Below are positions 41,636 to 49,697 of a DNA stretch of 52,014 nucleotides, piece after piece. How positions within the stretch are numbered: the stretch's first letter is position 1; each line of letters begins with the position of its first letter. The DNA comes from Geochorda sp036562495 (lineage in GTDB: Bacteria; Bacillota; Limnochordia; Limnochordales; Geochordaceae): NCBI GenBank assembly GCA_036562495.1, contig DATCKA010000020.1:1-52014 (forward strand). The letters run 5' to 3'. A model generated the notes under the pieces. It was not told the DNA's origin, made no database searches, and was given only the letters and a program-made list of their open reading frames with translations. A program made the position numbers and the translations under genes.

Positions 41636-42793
41636 GTGGCCACCGAGACGACCACGGAGCGCCGCACGAGCAGCGCCTCGGCCGACGTTGCGGCCGCGGC
41701 CGACAGCCAGGCGCCGCTCCTGGACGTGCGCAACCTCAAGACGTACTTCTTCACCGAGGACGGGGTGATGCCCGCCGTCGACGGGGTCAGCTTCTCCCTG
41801 AGGCGGGGCGGCACGCTGGGCATCCTCGGCGAGTCGGGGTGCGGCAAGAGCGTGACGTCGCTCTCCATCATGCGCCTGGTGCCGCAGCCGCCGGGCCGCA
41901 TCGTGGGGGGCGAGGTGATCTTCGAGGGGGAGGACCTGCTCCGCAAGAAGGAGTCGGAGATGCGCCGCATCCGCGGCAAGGAGATCGCGATGATCTTCCA
42001 GGAGCCGATGACCTCCCTCAACCCCGTCTTTACCGTGGGCAACCAGATCATGGAGGCCATCATGCTCCACCAGCGGGTCTCCAAGGCGGAGGCCCGCCGG
42101 CAGGCCATCGAGATGCTGCGGCTGGTGGGCATCCCGTCGCCCGAGCGGCGGGTCGACGACTACCCCCATCAGATGAGCGGCGGCATGCGCCAGCGGGTCA
42201 TGATCGCCATGGCGCTCTCGTGCAATCCCAAGCTCCTCATCGCCGACGAGCCCACCACGGCGCTGGACGTCACCATCCAGGCCCAGATCCTGGATCTGAT
42301 GCGGGATCTCCAGCGACGCCTGGGGACCGCGGTCATGCTGATCACCCACAACATGGGCGTCATCGCGGAGCTGGTCGAGCACGTGGTGGTCATGTACGCG
42401 GGCAAGATCGTGGAGTCGGCCGACGTCCGCTCCATCTTCGCCATGCCGCGTCACCCCTACACCGTCGGCCTGCTGGAGTCGGTACCCAAGCTGCACGAGA
42501 CCCGTGAGCGCCTCAAGGCCATCGAGGGCGTCGTGCCGAGCCCGTACAACATGCCCAAGGGGTGCCGCTTCCACCCCCGCTGCGAGCTGGCCCGCGACAT
42601 CTGCAAGCAGCTGGAGCCTCCCATGATGCAGGTGGGGCCCACCCAACAGGTGGCGTGCTGGCAGTACACCAATTTCGAGCCGGTGGAGATGCCGCCGCCC
42701 GGCGAGGCTGTACCGCTGTGGAAGCCGACCGCGCAGGGCGCCCGCCCGGCGACCGGGGCGGCCACGGCGGCGGCCGGGGGGCAGGGGGTGTGA
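41636..42793 (+). CDS. DppD-type importer ATPase, second copy
   Basis: A second OppD-like ATPase (385 residues) follows directly. It has Walker A GESGCGKSV, Q-loop MIFQEPMTSLNPVFTVGNQIMEA, signature MSGGMRQRVMIAMALS, Walker B LLIADEPTTALD and switch THNMG, the standard DppD pattern. The cysteine tail is CRFHPRCELARDIC and VACW. A 25-residue N-terminal and a 40-residue C-terminal low-complexity segment flank the core. GGGGGGAG supports the GTG at 41636. It overlaps the next ATPase by four bases. Confidence 0.93.
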   Translation: MATETTTERRTSSASADVAAAADSQAPLLDVRNLKTYFFTEDGVMPAVDGVSFSLRRGGTLGILGESGCGKSVTSLSIMRLVPQPPGRIVGGEVIFEGEDLLRKKESEMRRIRGKEIAMIFQEPMTSLNPVFTVGNQIMEAIMLHQRVSKAEARRQAIEMLRLVGIPSPERRVDDYPHQMSGGMRQRVMIAMALSCNPKLLIADEPTTALDVTIQAQILDLMRDLQRRLGTAVMLITHNMGVIAELVEHVVVMYAGKIVESADVRSIFAMPRHPYTVGLLESVPKLHETRERLKAIEGVVPSPYNMPKGCRFHPRCELARDICKQLEPPMMQVGPTQQVACWQYTNFEPVEMPPPGEAVPLWKPTAQGARPATGAATAAAGGQGV

Positions 42794-43893
42794 CGTCGGT
42801 GGCAAACAGCCCTGCCAGGAGCGACAGCCAGGCCCGGGGCCCGTCGGGTCGCGACGACGTGTTGCTGGAGGTGCGGGGCCTCGTCAAGCACTTCCCCATC
42901 ACCCGCGGCATCGTCTTCTCGCGGCAGGTCGGTGCCGTGCGGGCGGTCGACGGCATCGACTTCTACATCCGCCGGGGCGAGACCCTGGGTCTGGTGGGCG
43001 AGAGCGGCTGCGGCAAGTCGACGACCGGTCGGCTGGTCCTGCGTCTGCTGGAGCCCACCCGGGGCGAGGTGCTCTTCGAGGGGCAAAACATCTACGCCCT
43101 GGGCCGCGAGCAGATGCGCCGCCTGCGACGCCAGATGCAGATTATCTTCCAGGACCCCTACGCGTCGCTCAATCCCCGGATGACGGTGGGCGACATCATC
43201 GGGGAGCCCCTGGTCATCCACGGCCTGGCCAAAGGACCGGCCAAGGAGAAGCGGGTCAAGGAGCTCCTCGAGATCGTGGGGCTGTCGGGGATGCATGCCC
43301 GGCGCTATCCCCATGAGTTCAGCGGTGGGCAGCGCCAGCGCATCGGCATCGCCCGAGCCCTGGCCGTCAACCCCAAGCTGATCGTGGCCGACGAACCCGT
43401 CTCGGCCCTGGACGTCTCCATCCAGGCCCAGGTCATCAACCTGCTGCAAGACCTGCAGAAGGAGTACGGGCTGACGTACCTCTTCATCGCCCACGACCTG
43501 TCGGTCGTCAAGCACATCTCCAACCGCGTGGCCGTCATGTACCTGGGCAAGATCGTGGAGCTGGCCGACAAGCACCGCCTCTTCAGCGACCCGCTTCACC
43601 CTTACACCCAGGCGCTCATGTCGGCCATCCCCATTCCCGATCCGACGGTGCGGCGAGAGCGGATCATCCTCCAGGGCGACGTGCCGAGCCCGGTCAACCC
43701 GCCCAGCGGGTGCCGCTTCCACACACGCTGTCCGCTGGCGGAGGAGATCTGCAAGGTCAAGGAGCCGGACTTCATCGACGTCGGCGAGGGCCATTACGTG
43801 GCCTGCCACCTGGTGAAGCCGGGCGACGTGCGCACCCGTGACATGGCGCGCCGGGTGAGCGCCGTCCAGCGCCAGCCCCAACAGGTGGCCTGA
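42790..43893 (+). CDS. DppF-type importer ATPase, second copy
   Basis: The fourth ATPase (367 residues) has Walker A GESGCGKST, Q-loop IIFQDPYASLNPRMTVGDIIGEPL, signature FSGGQRQRIGIARALA, Walker B LIVADEPVSALD and switch AHDLS, all typical of DppF/OppF. The cysteine tail reads CRFHTRCPLAEEIC and VACH. Its GTG start lies in a GTGTGA overlap with the preceding gene. With that gene it makes a second complete DF pair, although only one binding protein and one permease pair precede them. Confidence 0.93.
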   Translation: MTSVANSPARSDSQARGPSGRDDVLLEVRGLVKHFPITRGIVFSRQVGAVRAVDGIDFYIRRGETLGLVGESGCGKSTTGRLVLRLLEPTRGEVLFEGQNIYALGREQMRRLRRQMQIIFQDPYASLNPRMTVGDIIGEPLVIHGLAKGPAKEKRVKELLEIVGLSGMHARRYPHEFSGGQRQRIGIARALAVNPKLIVADEPVSALDVSIQAQVINLLQDLQKEYGLTYLFIAHDLSVVKHISNRVAVMYLGKIVELADKHRLFSDPLHPYTQALMSAIPIPDPTVRRERIILQGDVPSPVNPPSGCRFHTRCPLAEEICKVKEPDFIDVGEGHYVACHLVKPGDVRTRDMARRVSAVQRQPQQVA

Positions 43894-43911
43894 GGGTGGA
43901 GCCGAGGGCGG

Positions 43912-44361
43912 ATGCGCTGTCCGTCGTGTGGACAGGAGATCCTGCTCGCCGAGCGGTGCCCCTACTGCCGCGAGCCCGTCGACGTCCGAGAGAGCGGCGT
44001 CGAGCGGCAGGGAGCCCGGCAGGCCGCGGCTAGTGATGCGACGGGGCGCTTCGTCGGGCCCCTCTCGGGGGGGCCGTCGGCCGAGGCGCAGGAGGCAGGG
44101 CGGGCCTCGGGGCGGCGCCTATCGATCGTGGAGTGGGTGTGGCGCCTCGTCCACTACGTGATGGACCCGGGCGTGTCGGCGTGGAAGCGAGGGCTCGTGG
44201 CCGCCGGGCTGTTGTACGTGCTCTTTCCGCTCGACCTGCTGCCATCGCTGGTGTTGCCCGGCATCGGGTGGCTCGACGACCTCGCGGTGATCTGGCTGGG
44301 GCTGTCGCTTCTGCAGCGGGAGCTGGCGGCGTACGTGCCGGCGCGCAGGCGGAGCCGCTGA
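43912..44361 (+). CDS. Zinc-ribbon plus DUF1232 membrane protein
   Basis: The 149-residue protein starts with a zinc ribbon (CPSC and CPYC, 10 residues apart), then 55 polar low-complexity residues. A DUF1232 domain follows, with the family phrase LLYVLFPLDLLPSLVLPGIGWLDDLAVIWLGLSLL, which forms a hairpin in or on the membrane. DUF1232 proteins (YkvA-like) have no firm function. It starts 18 bases after the last importer ATPase. Whether it belongs to that operon is unclear. Confidence 0.75.
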   Translation: MRCPSCGQEILLAERCPYCREPVDVRESGVERQGARQAAASDATGRFVGPLSGGPSAEAQEAGRASGRRLSIVEWVWRLVHYVMDPGVSAWKRGLVAAGLLYVLFPLDLLPSLVLPGIGWLDDLAVIWLGLSLLQRELAAYVPARRRSR

Positions 44362-44376
44362 GGCGGCGCCACCGGC

Positions 44377-44406
44377 TTGACGGCGAGGCTTGTGGGTCAA
44401 TATAAT
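44377..44406 (+). promoter_or_regulatory. Near-consensus promoter of tRNA-Leu(GAG)
   Basis: TTGACG (44377-44382) and TATAAT (44401-44406) are 18 bases apart, and the tRNA 5' end is 26 bases downstream. This is the clearest housekeeping promoter in the window. Confidence 0.88.
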
Positions 44407-44432
44407 CGGCTGCGGCGGTTCTGTATCGCGGT

Positions 44433-44521
44433 GCCCGGGTGGCGGAATTGGCAGACGCGCACGTTTGAGGGGCGTGTGGGTAACCACTCCCATCCGGGTT
44501 CAAGTCCCGGCCCGGGCACCA
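44433..44521 (+). tRNA. tRNA-Leu, anticodon GAG
   Basis: An 89-base class II tRNA: acceptor GCCCGGG/CCCGGGC, D-arm GGCGGAATTGGCAGACGC, anticodon stem CACGT/GCGTG around loop TTGAGGG (anticodon GAG, reading CTC and CTT), a long variable arm with GGGTAACCACTCCC, T-arm GGTTCAAGTCC and encoded CCA. Confidence 0.95.
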
Positions 44522-44698
44522 CTCACCACTGACACCATCCCACCAGGTTACGGGAATTCGCTAACGGCCTACGGGAGACTTCACGGTCCTGCTCACGCCG
44601 CGACTCGCTTCCCGGCACCGCCGCCTATCTCCTGGTGGCCTTCGTCGTGCGGTAGGGCTCTCGCATGGTGGTCTTGCAGGGGGCAACCCGCTCGAGCC

Positions 44699-44726
44699 GG
44701 GAGGGGCGGCGGAAGCGGCCCCTCCC
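44699..44726 (-). terminator. Hairpin behind the YceI gene
   Basis: A stem of GGGAGGGGC/GCCCCTCCC, extended by two more pairs past one mismatch with a GGAA loop, lies just past the YceI stop. It may also stop transcription arriving from tRNA-Leu. The bases between the tRNA and this hairpin (44522-44698) show no gene that I can support. Confidence 0.6.
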
Positions 44727-44738
44727 GATCGACGGACC

Positions 44739-45305
44739 TCAGCTCTTGCGCACGAACTCGGTCTGGACGTTGACCCGCACCTCGTCGCCGACGACCACGC
44801 CGCCGGCTTCGAGGATCGCGTTCCAGTTGAGGCCCCAATCCTTGCGGTTGAGGCGGGTCTCGGCGCTGAAGCCCACCCGCTCGTTGCCCCAGGGGTCCTT
44901 GACCCGGCCCTCGAAGGTGACGTCTACCGTCACCTCGCGGGTGACGCCCCGCATGGTGAGGTCGCCCGTCACCTTGTACCGGCCCTCCCCCACCGGCTCG
45001 ATCCGCCGGCTCTTGAAGTCGAGGGTCGGATGGTGCTCGGCGTCGAAGAAGTCTGCGGACCTCAGGTGCTGATCCCGCTGCGGCTCGGCCGTGTCGATGG
45101 AGTTGACGTCGATGGAGAGCTCCACCGACGCTTGATCGGGACGGTCAGGGCTGCCCACCAGCTTGCCCGTCATCTTGCGAAAGCGGCCGCGGACCGTGGA
45201 GATCATCATGTGCCGCACGGCGAAGTCGGCCTGGCTGTGAGCGGGATCGATCTCCCATACCTCCGTGCCGGCCGCGGTCTGGGACGTCGAGATTGCCTCG
45301 GACAC
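44739..45305 (-). CDS. YceI family protein
   Basis: The 188-residue lipocalin-like beta barrel binds long isoprenoid-type lipids in family members of known structure. The phrases WEIDPAHSQADFAVRHMMISTVRGRF, VELSIDVNSIDT, RDQHLRSADFFDAEHHPTLDFKS and GDLTMRGVTREVTVDVTFEG are typical. There is no signal peptide, so it is cytoplasmic, like many Gram-positive members. The GTG at 45305 follows GGGAGGTTGA. It lies 59 bases behind the ArsR-family gene on the same strand, so the regulator probably controls it. Confidence 0.9.
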   Translation of the reverse strand: MSEAISTSQTAAGTEVWEIDPAHSQADFAVRHMMISTVRGRFRKMTGKLVGSPDRPDQASVELSIDVNSIDTAEPQRDQHLRSADFFDAEHHPTLDFKSRRIEPVGEGRYKVTGDLTMRGVTREVTVDVTFEGRVKDPWGNERVGFSAETRLNRKDWGLNWNAILEAGGVVVGDEVRVNVQTEFVRKS

Positions 45306-45364
45306 GTCGGTCAACCTCCCTCGATGGTCTGGGCGCTCGGGGTCAGGATGCTCGCCGGGGCGGC

Positions 45365-45673
45365 TCAGTCGCCGATCGGATCCTGGCCGGCCAGGCCATC
45401 GACCGCGGCGGGCGCATAGTGCCGCAGGACGTCCCACCGCAGGCGATAGAAGCGGTGCGCGCCTTCCCGGCGCACCTCGATGAGCTCGCAGTCCTGGAGG
45501 ATGCGCGTGTGATGGGAGAGCGTCGGCCGTGACAGCCCCAGCGTCTCGGCCAACTCCGCGCACCCCATCTCGCCGCGGCGGGCCAGCAGGCGGATCATGC
45601 GGAGCCGGGTCTCGTCACCCAGCGCCCGGTAGATCCGCAGGGCGTGCCTGGCAGCCAGATCCGATGCGGTCAC
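45365..45673 (-). CDS. ArsR-family transcriptional regulator
   Basis: This 102-residue winged-helix repressor shows the ArsR/SmtB pattern: YRALGDETRLRMIRLLARRGEMGCAELAETLGLSRPTLSHHTRIL, then the wing LIEVRREGAHRFYRL. The metal-binding pair of cysteines in helix 3 (ELCVCDL type) is absent; one Cys remains. A non-metal signal is therefore likely. It is first in a two-gene unit with YceI, and an inverted repeat sits just upstream of its GTG start. Confidence 0.88.
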   Translation of the reverse strand: MTASDLAARHALRIYRALGDETRLRMIRLLARRGEMGCAELAETLGLSRPTLSHHTRILQDCELIEVRREGAHRFYRLRWDVLRHYAPAAVDGLAGQDPIGD

Positions 45674-45684
45674 CTCGCCAGCCC

Positions 45685-45710
45685 TTTCGATATTTTGACA
45701 AGCATCGAAA
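45685..45710. promoter_or_regulatory. Inverted repeat, likely operator of the ArsR-family gene
   Basis: TTTCGAT (45685-45691) and ATCGAAA (45704-45710) form a perfect 7-12-7 inverted repeat in an AT-rich patch 12 bases before the regulator's start. The position fits autoregulation. No other copy was noticed in the window. Confidence 0.6.
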
Positions 45711-45811
45711 CCCAACGCGTTATCCTTACCAATACCATGCATCTCCCGACGTGTCAACGCGGACCCGGCGCCGGGTGCCGGACGACCACTCGGCCACACA
45801 CGGTGCCCCGC

Positions 45812-46777
45812 TCAAGCAGCGACGCGGCCGGAGACGGGTGCCCACTGTCGCCCCATCCGCTCCCGACCGAACCTCTCGGGGTGCAGGATCTCCGCCAGGG
45901 TCTCGAGGCCGTCGACCAGCCGGGGGCCGGGTCGGCTGAAGCAGGCGCCGGCGTCGACGGCGAACAGACGCCCCTCTCGCACGGCCCGGAGCTCGCCCCA
46001 CCACGCCGGAAGTCCTCCCTCGGCCAGCACCTGCCGGTACTGCCGCAGCGTCTCGTCGAGGTCGTAGCCGCACGGCATCAGCACGATGACGTCGGGATCC
46101 GCGGCCCGGACGTCCTCCCACCGCAGGCGTCGGGAGGGCTGGCCCACCTCGCCGAGGCAGTCCTGTCCACCGGCGAGCTCCACCATCTCGGGCACCCAGT
46201 GCCCGCCGCACCACGGCGGCGCCAGCCACTCCATGCAGAAGACCCGCGGGCGAAGAAGACCCCGGGACCGCTCCCGCACGGCCTCGATGCGGGCCTCCAG
46301 GCCGCGTCGCACCGCTCGTCCTCGGTCGGGGACGCCCGCGGCCTCGGCCACGCGCTCGATGTCGTCGAGGACGTCCTGCAGGCGCTCGGGGGCGAGCGAC
46401 AGGGTGCGGGCGGTCGGCGCGGCCTCGGGCAGCACCACCTGACAGGGGTTGGCCACGGCTCTTTGGACCTCGGCGTAGGAGACGGCGCAGACCTGGCACA
46501 CGCCCTGCGTCAAGACCAGGTCGGGCCCCAGGCGCCGCAACGCCTCATGGTCGAGCCGGTACGGCGAGCCCTGCTCGCGTACCACCCGGCTCACCCAGGC
46601 GTCGACCTCTTGGGGCGCGAGGTCGGCGGGTATGAGGGAAGCCGTTAGCGCCGGCACCTGCGCCACCTCTGGGGGGAAGTCGCACTCGTGGCTGCGGCCC
46701 ACCAGCTGGTCCACCAGCCCCAGGGACGCCACGATCTCGGTCGCGCTCGGTACCAGCGAGACGATCCGCACGGCCAT
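45812..46777 (-). CDS. Cobalamin-binding-like protein of the BtuF fold
   Basis: The 321-residue product has the two-lobed helical-backbone fold of BtuF/FecB-type binding proteins. It begins directly with RIVSLVPSATEIVASLGLVDQLVGRSHECDFP and lacks a signal peptide. This cytoplasmic subtype is widely annotated as cobalamin-binding protein. Further family phrases are DLVLTQGVCQVCAVSY, VFCMEWLAPPWCGGHWVPEMVELAGG and DVIVLMPCGYDLDETL. GGAGGGAAGGTG fixes the ATG at 46777. No btuCD genes are present. The ligand and whether it works in transport are unknown. Confidence 0.83.
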   Translation of the reverse strand: MAVRIVSLVPSATEIVASLGLVDQLVGRSHECDFPPEVAQVPALTASLIPADLAPQEVDAWVSRVVREQGSPYRLDHEALRRLGPDLVLTQGVCQVCAVSYAEVQRAVANPCQVVLPEAAPTARTLSLAPERLQDVLDDIERVAEAAGVPDRGRAVRRGLEARIEAVRERSRGLLRPRVFCMEWLAPPWCGGHWVPEMVELAGGQDCLGEVGQPSRRLRWEDVRAADPDVIVLMPCGYDLDETLRQYRQVLAEGGLPAWWGELRAVREGRLFAVDAGACFSRPGPRLVDGLETLAEILHPERFGRERMGRQWAPVSGRVAA

Positions 46778-46913
46778 CACCTTCCCTCCGACAGGGGGTG
46801 GGCTTGAGGGTTCACGCCTCGGTCCGCCGGCTCCTGCAGGCCCGGCGGGGCCCAAAGGGGCAGAGGAGCCGGCACGGCAGGGGAGAGCGGGGCGCCGGCG
46901 AACCGAGTCACGC

Positions 46914-47870
46914 ATGGATACGGCCATCGTCGTCGAGCATCTGGTCAAGCGCTACCGGGACGTCGTCGCCGTGGACGGCGTCAGCTTTACCGTCCGGCGC
47001 GGCGAGATCTTCGGGCTTCTCGGGCCTAACGGAGCGGGCAAGACCACCACCCTGGAGGTCCTGGAGGGGCTGCGGGTGCCCGACGCAGGGCGTGTCGAGG
47101 TGGCCGGCATCGACGTGCGCCGCCATCCACGCCAGGTGAAGGCGCGGATAGGCGTCCAGCTCCAGGACGCGGGGTTCTTCGGCCGGCTGACCGTGCGAGA
47201 GACCATCGGCCTGTTCGCCAGCTTCGCCGTCAGGCCCCGACCGGTGGAAGCCCTGATGGAGGAACTCAGTCTGCAGGACAAGGCCGGGACTCAGGTGCGA
47301 CACCTGTCCGGCGGCCAACGCCAGCGGCTCTCCATCGCATGTGCCCTGGTGGGCGACCCCGAGATCGTCTTCCTCGACGAGCCCACCACGGGCCTGGATC
47401 CCCAAGCCCGGCGGGCGCTGTGGGATGTGATCCGGGCCATCCGTGCCCAGGGTCGCACGGTCGTGCTCACCACCCACTACATGGAAGAAGCCCAGGCGCT
47501 TTGCGACCGGGTCGGCATCATGGACCACGGTCGGCTGCTGGCCCTCGGCACCCCCATGGAGCTGATCGAGCGGCTGCTGCCCGAGGCCAGGGTCTACGTG
47601 CGACCGACCGACGAGGCCCCGGCGGGAGCCGGAGGCGGGGACGCCGCCCCTCCCTTGGTGGACCGTCTGAGGGCCCTGCCGGGTGTCACCCGGGTGGAAC
47701 AGCCCGGCGACGGCCATCTGGTCCTGCTCACGGCGCAACCGGAGTCGCTGCTGCAGTGGTTGGCCGGCGAGGCGCACGAGGGCCGGCTCCGCTACTCCAG
47801 CCTCCGCGTCGAACGCGGCACGCTGGAGGACGTGTTCTTGCACCTCACGGGTCGGCGGCTGCGAGACTGA
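46914..47870 (+). CDS. ABC-2 exporter ATP-binding protein, second system
   Basis: The 318-residue ATPase has Walker A GPNGAGKTTT, Q-loop IGVQLQDAGFFGRLTV, signature LSGGQRQRLSIACALV, Walker B IVFLDEPTTGLD and switch TTHYMEEA, then a C-terminal domain as in the DrrA/CcmA type. It pairs with the permease gene 39 bases downstream. Some weak repeats are possible, but the ATPase is clearly distinct from the one at 1651. The substrate is not evident. Confidence 0.9.
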   Translation: MDTAIVVEHLVKRYRDVVAVDGVSFTVRRGEIFGLLGPNGAGKTTTLEVLEGLRVPDAGRVEVAGIDVRRHPRQVKARIGVQLQDAGFFGRLTVRETIGLFASFAVRPRPVEALMEELSLQDKAGTQVRHLSGGQRQRLSIACALVGDPEIVFLDEPTTGLDPQARRALWDVIRAIRAQGRTVVLTTHYMEEAQALCDRVGIMDHGRLLALGTPMELIERLLPEARVYVRPTDEAPAGAGGGDAAPPLVDRLRALPGVTRVEQPGDGHLVLLTAQPESLLQWLAGEAHEGRLRYSSLRVERGTLEDVFLHLTGRRLRD

Positions 47871-47909
47871 GGGGCGCGCCCGGCCGGGGCATGGGAGGGA
47901 CGAGGGGAG

Positions 47910-49004
47910 TTGCGAGGCTTTCTGGCCGTGGCAGCCATGAGCTTCCGCATATGGTGGCGCGACCGCGGCTCGGTCTTCTGGGGTGTCGTGTTTCCGTTGC
48001 TGTTGATGGGGCTCATCGGCAGCGTCTTCGGGCGTGCCGACTCGCTACAGCTGACCGTGACGGTGGTGGGCCCCGCGCCCGACGGGGCGCCCGGCCCCGC
48101 GGCAGGCGTGGCGCGAGCCCTGCAGGAGGCGATGCGTGCCATCCCGCCCGTGCGGCTGGTCGACGAACCGCTCGACCGGGCGCTGGAGCAGCTTCGCCGC
48201 GGCAATCGCACGCTGGTGATCGAGGTGCTGCCCGAGGCCCCGCCGGGGCAGGTGGCGCGGGTGGTGGCCTACATCGATCGCTCCCGCCTGCAGACCGGTG
48301 AGGCCGCGCTGGCCGTCTTGCGCGACGTGCTGGCACGCATCGAGCGCAGCATGACGGGTGTCCCCGAGTTGCTGGCCCTCGAGACCCGGGCGGTCAGCGG
48401 GGAGGCCTTCTCGATGTTCGACTTCCTGCTGCCCGGCGTGATGGCCATGAGCATCATGCAGACGGGGCTCATGGACGTCACCTGGACCATCGCCGAGTAC
48501 CGAGACCAGCGCATCCTCAAGCGCGTGCTGGCCACGCCCTTCCATCCCATGGCGTTCTTGCTCGGGCTCCTCGTCCGCTTCACGCTGGTGACGCTGCTGC
48601 AGGCCGTGATCATCCTGGCCGTGGGCGTGCTGGTCTTCAAGGCGAAGGTGGTGGGCAGCCTCGCGACGCTGGTGGGGCTGGCAGCCCTGGGCGCCGGCGT
48701 CTTCCTGACCATGGGGTTCGCCATCTCGACGCTGGCGCCCAGCGCGGAGTCGGCCAGCATGATCGGCAGCGTGATCAACTTCCCCATGATGTTCCTGTCG
48801 GGCACCTTCTGGCCCAAGGAGATCATCCCCGAAGCCATGCAGCCCGTGGTTCGGGCGCTGCCGCTCACGCCCCTGGTGGACAGCATGCGGGCGGTGGCGG
48901 TCGAGGGCGCGCACTTGGGACCCTACGCGGGCGGGCTGGTGTACCTGACGGCCTGGGGCCTGGTGGCCCTGGCCGTCGCGGCCTGGCGTTTCCGGTGGGA
49001 GTAG
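47910..49004 (+). CDS. ABC-2 type exporter membrane protein, second system
   Basis: The 364-residue protein begins with a membrane helix (FWGVVFPLLLMGLIG), followed by an extracytoplasmic domain of about 140 residues (about 40-175) and then five or six membrane helices. The C-terminal phrase FLSGTFWPKEIIPEAMQPVVRALPLTPLVDSMR is the ABC2 signature. This YhfE/LinG-like layout with a large N-terminal loop differs from the short permease at 2603. The TTG start follows GGGAGGG by 10 bases. Confidence 0.88.
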   Translation: MRGFLAVAAMSFRIWWRDRGSVFWGVVFPLLLMGLIGSVFGRADSLQLTVTVVGPAPDGAPGPAAGVARALQEAMRAIPPVRLVDEPLDRALEQLRRGNRTLVIEVLPEAPPGQVARVVAYIDRSRLQTGEAALAVLRDVLARIERSMTGVPELLALETRAVSGEAFSMFDFLLPGVMAMSIMQTGLMDVTWTIAEYRDQRILKRVLATPFHPMAFLLGLLVRFTLVTLLQAVIILAVGVLVFKAKVVGSLATLVGLAALGAGVFLTMGFAISTLAPSAESASMIGSVINFPMMFLSGTFWPKEIIPEAMQPVVRALPLTPLVDSMRAVAVEGAHLGPYAGGLVYLTAWGLVALAVAAWRFRWE

Positions 49005-49037
49005 ATGGAGGCCCGGATGAGCAGGAGGCCCGCACAG

Positions 49038-49697
49038 TCAGCGGAGCGCGGGCGGCCTCGAGCCGTCGGGATGATGAAGCCACGGCGCCAGCCAGGCCCG
49101 CACGGCATCGAGCTCCTCCGGCGCCAGACCGTGGCCGGCCTCCTGCCAGCGCACGGTGAGCTGAGCTCCCCCGCGCCGCAGCCACTCGGCCAGCGCTTCG
49201 ACCGCCTCGGCCGGGGCCAGCGCATCCCTGTGCCCGGCGGCGATGAAGACGGGTTTACCGGCCAGGCCCGGCGCCATGTCCGGCTCGAGCGGCAGTACGG
49301 GCCGCAGCAGCACGGCTCCGGCCAGCGCGTCAGGGTGAAGGAGCAGCAAGGCGGCGGCGATGTTGGCCCCATTGGAGTACCCCACGGCCCATACCCGTGA
49401 GGGATCCAGGCCGTAGCGGGACGCCGCCGCGGCCACGAAGCGCTTCAGCTCTCCGGCCCGCAACCGCACGTCCTCCACGTCGAAGACGCCCGGGGCGAGG
49501 CGCCGGAAGAAGCGGGCGTGGCCGGCCTCCAACACCTTGCCACGGGGGGCCAGCAGGTGGGCGGAGGGTGCCAGGCGTCGACCCAGCGGCACCAGGTCGT
49601 GCTCGGTGCCGCCGGTGCCGTGCAGGAGCAAGAGGGTCTCCGGGCCCCGGCCTGGCTCGTAGACGTGGACGAACCCGAACTCCTCGGCCACGGACAT
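49038..49697 (-). CDS. Carboxylesterase/phospholipase of the MhqD type
   Basis: The 219-residue alpha/beta hydrolase has the oxyanion phrase LLLLHGTGGTEHDLVPLG, the nucleophile serine in VGYSNGANIA, an aspartate in GHRDALAP and a histidine in EAGHGLAPEEL. It resembles B. subtilis MhqD, which is induced with ring-cleaving dioxygenases under quinone stress. The ATG overlaps the stop of the dioxygenase gene in an ATGA-like junction, so the two are coupled. A general esterase role remains possible. Confidence 0.85.
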   Translation of the reverse strand: MSVAEEFGFVHVYEPGRGPETLLLLHGTGGTEHDLVPLGRRLAPSAHLLAPRGKVLEAGHARFFRRLAPGVFDVEDVRLRAGELKRFVAAAASRYGLDPSRVWAVGYSNGANIAAALLLLHPDALAGAVLLRPVLPLEPDMAPGLAGKPVFIAAGHRDALAPAEAVEALAEWLRRGGAQLTVRWQEAGHGLAPEELDAVRAWLAPWLHHPDGSRPPALR

